From: Legionella gresilensis
Lineage (GTDB): Bacteria > Pseudomonadota > Gammaproteobacteria > Legionellales > Legionellaceae
Assembly (NCBI RefSeq): GCF_900639865.1
Contig: NZ_CAAAHX010000009.1
Location: forward strand, 94,339-158,338
Direction: 5' to 3'
DNA length: 64,000 nt
In this document: piece after piece, positions 58,241-64,000 of the stretch
Numbering within the stretch: the stretch's first letter is position 1
Layout: every line of letters starts with the position of its first letter
Notes under the pieces: model-generated
Seen by the model: the letters and a program-made list of their open reading frames with translations, nothing else
What the model was told of the DNA's origin: nothing
Databases searched by the model: none
Program-made: the position numbers and the translations under genes

Positions 58241-58539
58241 CTAAGCGAGCGTAACGCTACACATGAACTTATAACGTATAAGCTGTCTTTAAAGTTTAGC
58301 TAAGCTGAAAGCAATGTCATTCCCATAGAAGATGGGGATGACATTTTTGGCAAACTTGAGAGACTGATTTAGCTAGTGTAAATATAGATCATTTACAAAT
58401 ATTGACATGTCGTATTGAAATAGCTTTAATTTAAAGTAAGAAAGTTTTAGGGTTTGGTACTCTTTGAGTCATCCTGACTAAACCTATGATTAGACTTTTG
58501 GTGATGGCTTTTATTGTATATACAATAGGAGCTATTACT

Positions 58540-58968
58540 ATGCCTAAACAAGAAAATTCCCCTTTTATCTTAAGTCTAAAAGAAGGTGATAATTTATTTC
58601 AAAGCATAATGAATTATGCTTCCTATGTTGGTTTAAAATCTGCAATTATTAGCGGGCTTGGTGCTTTATCCAATGTCACAATTGGTTATTATCATCGTGA
58701 TACCCAACAGCAGGTTAAAAAATTATTTCTAGATACCTATGAGATTGCATCTTTGACTGGCAATGTAACATTGGTTGATATGGGTTGGTTTATACACATT
58801 CATGCAGCTTTAGGTGATGCTAATTTTCATCTTTTTGGTGGCCATCTTATTAGTGCGGAAGCTAGTGCATCTACAGAAATTATAATTACTCCTTTAAATT
58901 ACACCATCATGCGAAAAAAACACCCTGAGTTAGATATAAAAGTTATCTGTCCATTTTTAACTATTTAG
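58540..58968 (+). CDS. PPC/DUF296 domain protein
   Basis: 142 residues. The family signature is present: FILSLKEGDNLFQSIMNYA, ISGLGALSNVTIGYY and FIHIHAALGDANFHLFGGHL with the conserved histidines. I chose the ATG at 58540, which has AGGAG eight bases upstream; a longer reading frame begins at 58486 with a hydrophobic stretch. The family has DNA-binding members in plants, but bacterial roles are mostly unknown. The next gene starts 12 bases later. Confidence 0.85.
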   Translation: MPKQENSPFILSLKEGDNLFQSIMNYASYVGLKSAIISGLGALSNVTIGYYHRDTQQQVKKLFLDTYEIASLTGNVTLVDMGWFIHIHAALGDANFHLFGGHLISAEASASTEIIITPLNYTIMRKKHPELDIKVICPFLTI

Positions 58969-58980
58969 CAAGGGCTGCAA

Positions 58981-59910
58981 ATGAAAATTACTCCCCCAAG
59001 TAAATTAAAAAAATATAGCTTTTATGATCTGCAATTTAATAGGAGTCAAGTGATCAACAATTATAAGAAAAATGGCATTATTATTCTCAAAAACTATGTT
59101 AATCAGATTGCCTTAACTCGATTATTGAATGAAATTGAAATCATCCAACATGATGCAGAATTAGATATTGCGCAAAATTGGAATAATGAAATTATTTGCT
59201 TTTATTCAAAAAATCCATTGCAGCCAAATTTAGAGCCGAAAGAATATGTCACTGAACCTTATTTTCAATCGTCCAGCTGTAAAGGACATATATTTTACGA
59301 AATACTTAATAATAAAAGAGTAGTTAATCGGATTGGGCATGGTATGCATCTTATAGAAAAATATGTAATGATGCAGCAAATAGTTTATCGTCACCCGATG
59401 CTAGTAACAATGTTGCAGGGAATAGGATTTAAAAAACCAATTTGTCATTTAAGCGTTTACATCCCTAAGTATCCTCATGGTGCAGGTAGTGAAGTTAGAC
59501 CACACCAAGAATCAACCTTTGCTTATACTGAGCCTACTTCAGTGGTTGTTTTATGGCTAGCATTAGAGGATGCCTGTATAGAAAATGCTTGTATGTATGG
59601 CATTATGGGTAGTAACAATTGGCCTTTAAAATGGGTTTCGCGCGTTAATCTCCGATCTAAAACAAGACAATTCGAGCAACTTAATGATGTGTATATACCT
59701 GATTTTGAATCAGAAAATTATTATTATACCCCTCTAGAAGTTAAAGCTGGGGACGCATTATTATTTCATGGTAATTTTATTCATTGCAGTCCAGTAAATA
59801 ATTCAAGTTATTCCCGCAAAGCCTTATCTTTTCAATTTATTGAAACCTTAGAAACGCATTACCCTGATAGCAATTGGTTACAGTTCCCCAATCATTTTTA
59901 TTTATATTAA
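58981..59910 (+). CDS. Phytanoyl-CoA dioxygenase (PhyH) family protein
   Basis: 309 residues of the Fe(II)/2-oxoglutarate oxygenase superfamily. The metal triad is suggested by HQEST (H, E; residues around 170) and a distal histidine in FIHCSPVNNS (about 262), followed by the oxoglutarate-binding arginine in SYSRKALSFQF. GDALLFHGN is the typical pre-histidine strand. It resembles eukaryotic PHYHD1-type proteins in length. Co-transcribed with the PPC gene. Substrate unknown. Confidence 0.85.
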   Translation: MKITPPSKLKKYSFYDLQFNRSQVINNYKKNGIIILKNYVNQIALTRLLNEIEIIQHDAELDIAQNWNNEIICFYSKNPLQPNLEPKEYVTEPYFQSSSCKGHIFYEILNNKRVVNRIGHGMHLIEKYVMMQQIVYRHPMLVTMLQGIGFKKPICHLSVYIPKYPHGAGSEVRPHQESTFAYTEPTSVVVLWLALEDACIENACMYGIMGSNNWPLKWVSRVNLRSKTRQFEQLNDVYIPDFESENYYYTPLEVKAGDALLFHGNFIHCSPVNNSSYSRKALSFQFIETLETHYPDSNWLQFPNHFYLY

Positions 59911-59932
59911 ATTTAAGTCGTAGGAAAATAAA

Positions 59933-60317
59933 ATGGAAATGTACGATAGCAATGAATTTTTTAAAACTTTGAGAACTATTTTACTCAACATCCTAACGGA
60001 AAATATTTTGATTGAGTAATTGCTTCGCAAAGTCTTTATTGGTCTTCGGATTTACTTTATATAGAGTCAGCGTTACTTAGTTTAGTGATTCCTTTTGAGA
60101 AACAAGTTGAAACCACCTCTATCCAATTACCACCTAAGGGTAGTATAGAAATGAAATAGTTAATTGCTTTTTTCTACAACAATATGAAAAGGATATGAAC
60201 AATGGTATTTGTCAGGAAGTTGAGGCTTGGATTTTAGCTAAAAATACAGAAAAAATAATTCATGATGTATATTTTTTTTGGTTAGGAAAGGCAAGAGATA
60301 AGAGGAATAATAAATAA
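59933..60317 (+). pseudogene. Degraded gene of unknown function
   Basis: Coding-like pieces in changing frames: YFTQHPNGKYFD, then VIASQSLYWSSDLLYIESAL, then LVIPFEKQVETTSIQLPP, and finally DMNNGICQEVEAWILAKNTE ending in a lysine/asparagine-rich tail. At least two stops and a frameshift separate them. No family is recognised. A gap of nearly 290 non-coding bases follows. Confidence 0.5.
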
Positions 60318-60605
60318 GGATATAAAACCAGAATGCACATTAAGATAGATTGCTTTATTGATAATGTAAGTGTAAATAAAAAGCATAGTATTGCATGAGG
60401 CGATTAACACTGAGCCAAATCTACTGGCTCAATATCAGACTATGATAGCTTGTTTATAGTTCTATTGAAAAATTCATCTCTATAAAAAGTAAAGTAATAA
60501 AATAAGCTGCTAAAAAATTTTTTTCCTGCCCTTAACTAGTTTTAATATCTAGATTAATTCTACGTAGCATTTTCTTTTGTATTTATTGGATTCACAAGGT
60601 AAATA

Positions 60606-61490
60606 ATGAAAATACAGAAAATCAATTTATTTTTTATATTGCTCTCCCCATTGATGGCAATAATTTTCGGTGTTTTCGTTGCTTACCATAACGAGCTTTC
60701 AATATTGCCTTTCACTTCCAATCTAATTGGTGTTTTTTTAGGAATTCCAATATCTATATTGATTGCTTGTGAGCTTAAAAATAAATTTGTTCAGAATATT
60801 ATTTTTGTAGCTTCGCTTGGTCTTATCTTAATAGGGAGTAGTTTTTTATTTCCCGGAGTAAATGATATACATCGATGGGTTTTTGTTGGCAGCATACCCT
60901 TAAATATGTCAATGATAATTATCCCATTAATGCTCTATATAATCAGCAAGCTAATCAGTCAAAGAAAATATTTTGCTTTATTATTATTTACTAGCATAGA
61001 ATTTATTCTAGTCATTCAGCCGGACGCTGGACAAACGACGTCTTTTGGATTTGGATCTATTATTCTTTTTTTGCTCGCTAGAAATCTCTCTTACTTAGAT
61101 GGCCTTTTCGTTTTTATTATATTTGCCATGAGTATAATATTCGCTTGGTATCAGCCAGATGCATTATCAGCGGTAAAGCAAGTGGAGCTAATTTTGAGGT
61201 TAGCCATAACAATGGGGCTTTTAGGCATTTTGGGAATAATATTAACTATTTTCATTCTAATATTTCCCATATTTTTAGCTATTAAACAGAAACTGAAAAT
61301 AAATTATGATGATGGGATTCTTGCTATAACATATATCATTTATTTTCTTACTCAGCTTGTAGTTACGAGTTTTGGTAACTTTCCAGTCCCTATTATTGGG
61401 GCTGGCGCAGCTCCCGTACTTGGTTGGTATTTAATTTTAGGTTTTTTAATAAATAAATCATATTTAAGCTTATTTGGCCACTCAGAGTAA
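60606..61490 (+). CDS. Divergent SEDS-like (FtsW/RodA-related) polytopic membrane protein
   Basis: 294 residues with about eight to nine helices. Three stretches echo SEDS glycosyltransferases: GVNDIHRWVFVGSIPLNMSM (like GAxRWIxLGxxxxQPSE), VIQPDAGQTTSFGFGSIILF (like QPDLGT) and VVTSFGNFPVPIIGAGAAPV (like lGllPvtGxxLPfxSyGGS). It is shorter than FtsW/RodA (about 370-400) and lacks several conserved residues. A catalytic aspartate cannot be placed with certainty. No cell-wall genes are adjacent. Function unknown. Confidence 0.55.
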   Translation: MKIQKINLFFILLSPLMAIIFGVFVAYHNELSILPFTSNLIGVFLGIPISILIACELKNKFVQNIIFVASLGLILIGSSFLFPGVNDIHRWVFVGSIPLNMSMIIIPLMLYIISKLISQRKYFALLLFTSIEFILVIQPDAGQTTSFGFGSIILFLLARNLSYLDGLFVFIIFAMSIIFAWYQPDALSAVKQVELILRLAITMGLLGILGIILTIFILIFPIFLAIKQKLKINYDDGILAITYIIYFLTQLVVTSFGNFPVPIIGAGAAPVLGWYLILGFLINKSYLSLFGHSE

Positions 61491-61914
61491 TCAATTAAAT
61501 TCTTGCAGTTAAAATTTGGTTTCACCTACGTTGGATATAGTTTTTTATCTAAGCCCTAGATCATAATTTTAGGAGCTCTTTATTTGCTATCCTTTGATAT
61601 TAATGCCAGTAAAATTGATGTAGAAGATAAAATCGAATATGAGATTTTAACTTTCAAGTAAAAAAGATTTTTATAATCTAAATAAAATCAATCAAAAAAC
61701 TTATAGTAAAGCCTATGAAAAGTATCTAAGTGGCGAAGGAAAAACCAGAGCTAGTAATTATTGAAAGTATTTATATATCTTTGCCTCAGCTCACAATTGA
61801 TTAAGTAAAAATGAAAGGTGAGCCTATATGTCTGGTTTCTCATCCACGGACTTAAGCAATGCAGGCAAAGTAAGTTAAATCAAGGCCCATTGATGAGGCA
61901 TCTTCCCGCTGAAA
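61491..61914. other. Intergenic stretch with coding remnant
   Basis: About 420 bases. Between 61580 and 61763 two overlapping frames give LYLLSFDINASKIDVEDKIE and, after a shift, DFYNLNKINQKTYSKAYEKY and a stop. This looks like the end of a decayed gene of unknown family. Nothing else is visible. Confidence 0.4.
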
Positions 61915-62961
61915 TCAGAAATTATCTTCATCGTGGGGGGATGGCCGCTCGTTATTGCTAGGCTGAATGTCACTGCCTAAGTTCTGTAGTCTTAAAGCTT
62001 TTTGTTCAACATAAGTTCTTTCGCATTGCCCGCGCGAACCTGCCCACCAACCGGCTGCCACAAAATGAGTGAATGAGCCAAACATAGTAACTGCGAAATC
62101 ACTGCCTAACCACTCAATCGAATCATTAGAATCAGTAACTGGGAACTCAGCCCCTGTTAAATCACTTCCAAATTTATAAGTTCGTGCAATAGCTGCACCC
62201 CATTCTACCACATTATAAAGTCCTTGAGCCATGACACATCTATCAATACCAGGTAAGCGCCTCATTTCAAAGCCTATCAACTGGCGCCATACCAAATTAA
62301 TCTTGTCATCATTATTTCCACTTGCTTCATATAATGTCTTCCATTCATCAAGCAGTAACTTGATAGCATGGTTAAGACTGGAATAGTTATAATGCATACC
62401 GGGTTTACGTATGACGCGTGGTGACCAATCCTTGCGAAATTTAAGCATAGCGCGACCTAATTCAGTCTCATCAGTTGGCTCTTTATAGAGCAAAGCCGTT
62501 ATTTCTTCAGGCGATGCTTTTTTAATTAATTCAATCAAAGGCGCTAAATTATAGGGCTGTTGCTTTAGCATCCTATCAATATGGGGTTTATAGCGTTCAT
62601 ATTGTCGTAGTCTTTCCTGCTCACCATTTTTTATTTTTGTAAAATAAGGTTGTACTTTCTTAGCCAGCTCAAAATCTCCGGCACCTAATAAAAATTCATA
62701 AATCGTAATGCGTCTTACCTCATCACCGTCAGGGGTTTTTACATTCCCTGCTTGAAGAAGAGATGGATTAGTCTCTAGCATTGCCAATAGGGCATCTACA
62801 TCCTCTTTCCGTGCATAAGCTGCATAGTGTAGTGCCTTACAAATCTCATTATTGGGATCTTGACCATAATCACTAATTTTTTGGATTATGTCTAAGGGCA
62901 ATTCGTTAAAAAGAGTATCTTTACGTTTGCTGTAAAAAAGAAATCGAATTACTCGTACCAA
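61915..62961 (-). CDS. F-box-like/ankyrin-like protein, effector candidate
   Basis: 348 residues, no signal peptide. The N-terminus FNELPLDIIQKISDYGQD resembles the short F-box-like motif (LPxEIIxxI) of Legionella effectors. ICKALHYAAYARKEDVDALL and the next segment resemble one or two ankyrin units. The rest is helical with a hydrophobic segment (AVTMFGSFTHFVAAGWWAG). The acidic, polar C-terminal tail (NNERPSPHDEDNF) fits a Dot/Icm signal. Function unknown. Confidence 0.6.
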   Translation of the reverse strand: MVRVIRFLFYSKRKDTLFNELPLDIIQKISDYGQDPNNEICKALHYAAYARKEDVDALLAMLETNPSLLQAGNVKTPDGDEVRRITIYEFLLGAGDFELAKKVQPYFTKIKNGEQERLRQYERYKPHIDRMLKQQPYNLAPLIELIKKASPEEITALLYKEPTDETELGRAMLKFRKDWSPRVIRKPGMHYNYSSLNHAIKLLLDEWKTLYEASGNNDDKINLVWRQLIGFEMRRLPGIDRCVMAQGLYNVVEWGAAIARTYKFGSDLTGAEFPVTDSNDSIEWLGSDFAVTMFGSFTHFVAAGWWAGSRGQCERTYVEQKALRLQNLGSDIQPSNNERPSPHDEDNF

Positions 62962-63272
62962 AAGAAGAGGCTAATAATTTGCTAACTGATTTTAATTAAT
63001 TAGATTCGGCCATATAAATAAAAAAGAAAAATTACTTAGATACAAGTCATATTTATATGAGCTTCAAGGCATTTTAATTTCTACATCGACTCGCCAATAT
63101 TAAATTTATTTTTTCACGAAGTTGATTAATTTTATTATGACTATATGCCTAATATTATAATTTCTAGTAGGCGTAAAAGATTGGACTATGCACTTTATTT
63201 TAATTTTTAAATAGTGCATAGAAAAAAACTAATGAATTCTTTTTTAAATTATATTAATACAGTGTTTCTGTC
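62962..63272. other. Intergenic stretch, nothing recognised
   Basis: About 310 AT-rich bases between two leftward genes, with no open frame of note. Confidence 0.5.
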
Positions 63273-63944
63273 CTACTTATACTTCTTTAAGATTTGTGGA
63301 TGATTATAAGCGTGACAATCATTAATAAATAATAAGATACTTTGATCAGTTGTACATTTGTCAGGGGATTTGTCATTTGCATCTTTAATATCTATAGAAG
63401 CACCTGATTTTATAAGCATTTCAATCATTGGGCGATCGCCATTAATTACAGCTTTATGTAAAGGAGTTTGTCCCTCCTTATCTCGAATATCTAATAATGC
63501 CCCAACTTCTACCAAAGCGCGAGCACAATCTAAATTTTTATGCGAAACAGCCCAATGTAATGCTGTCCTTTCATAGGTGGCATCTATTTTATTGAGATCG
63601 GATTTTGGCATTGATTTAATTAATACTTTAAGTTCAAATAAACGCCCCCATGTAGCAGCCCTTCTTAATGCTTGATCATGAATCGGTGCACTTATTTCAC
63701 CTGGTTTACGTAGTGAAGAACAAACTACTGCAAGTTGTACTTGATCTTTTGTTTTTCTTGTTTCACCTAAAAAAGAAAGAAGCCTTGTTGCAATTTTTCC
63801 ACTTGCTTGATCAATAAGGGTTTGTTGGGTACTAATTAACCTAGATGTTACAGAAGACATTCCTAACAAATCATGGGCTCTTTCCATTTCAATTCGGCTA
63901 AGTGGTTTATTAACAAAAAGTAAGCTAGATAAAACGCCTGTCAT
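63273..63944 (-). CDS. Ankyrin repeat protein, effector candidate
   Basis: 223 residues. Two to three canonical ankyrin repeats occupy about residues 120-205: RTALHWAVSHKNLDCARALV, then GQTPLHKAVINGDRPMIEML, then SGASIDIKDANDKSP. The N-terminal 100 are helical. An in-frame TGA directly precedes the ATG, so this frame starts here, though the ribosome site is weak and M19 is an alternative. Likely Dot/Icm substrate by class. Confidence 0.75.
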   Translation of the reverse strand: MTGVLSSLLFVNKPLSRIEMERAHDLLGMSSVTSRLISTQQTLIDQASGKIATRLLSFLGETRKTKDQVQLAVVCSSLRKPGEISAPIHDQALRRAATWGRLFELKVLIKSMPKSDLNKIDATYERTALHWAVSHKNLDCARALVEVGALLDIRDKEGQTPLHKAVINGDRPMIEMLIKSGASIDIKDANDKSPDKCTTDQSILLFINDCHAYNHPQILKKYK

Positions 63945-64000
63945 TCAAAAGACAGGAAGCCGTTTTAAAGTCAATATGCTTGCTGCTATTAGCCCACAAG

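Overview
This window is most consistent with a Legionella-type gammaproteobacterial chromosome (family Legionellaceae); the exact species cannot be named from the sequence alone. The evidence is an AT-rich genome, a mevalonate-pathway operon (type II IPP isomerase, class II HMG-CoA reductase, GHMP kinase), a poly-hydroxyalkanoate synthase, many orphan secreted or repeat proteins, and eukaryotic-like genes known from Legionella: a mitochondrial-carrier-family protein (LncP-like), a sphingosine-1-phosphate lyase (LegS2-like) and several ankyrin-type proteins.

Layout. 1-13.4 kb is mainly chromosomal backbone mixed with effector candidates: Mla lipid-transport genes, a split FUSC transporter, the LncP-like carrier, an ankyrin protein, a DUF808 protein, a GST and the mevalonate operon. 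At 13.4-13.9 kb there are two identical tRNA-Lys genes and a tRNA-Arg(TCG) gene.

From 13.88 to 39.24 kb, four successive copies of the 3' part of that tRNA-Arg (about 47 bp each) divide the DNA into four segments. This looks like a tandem array of integrated islands with no integrase left. Segment 1 carries a membrane protein, a Panacea-type toxin-antitoxin pair and an ORF6N-domain protein. Segment 2 carries an ISL3 element, a RAYT remnant, a large repeat protein and a resolvase fragment. Segment 3, the largest, carries a decayed ISL3 copy and an ion-homeostasis block: UspA, a P-type cation ATPase with one frameshift, the complete seven-gene Mrp Na+/H+ antiporter, a Na+/Ca2+ exchanger, and an NfeD protease with an SPFH protein. 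Segment 4 carries a coiled-coil effector candidate and an IS630 remnant. A decayed IS481-type element lies directly beyond the last repeat.

From 41 to 64 kb the sequence is a mosaic: phaC followed by a broken MaoC hydratase gene, secreted cupins (one broken), a membrane-anchored SagB-type double nitroreductase, a two-gene unit with a 12-residue histidine-rich repeat protein, LegS2-like lyase, an aromatic amino acid permease preceded by a hexanucleotide repeat, secreted protease-like proteins (Cys-His-Asp and HExxH), a PPC/DUF296 protein with a PhyH dioxygenase, a divergent SEDS-like membrane protein, and two ankyrin/F-box-like effector candidates. Pseudogenes and IS remnants are frequent, which suggests continuing gene flux and decay. 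No CRISPR array, rRNA operon or replication origin was seen.
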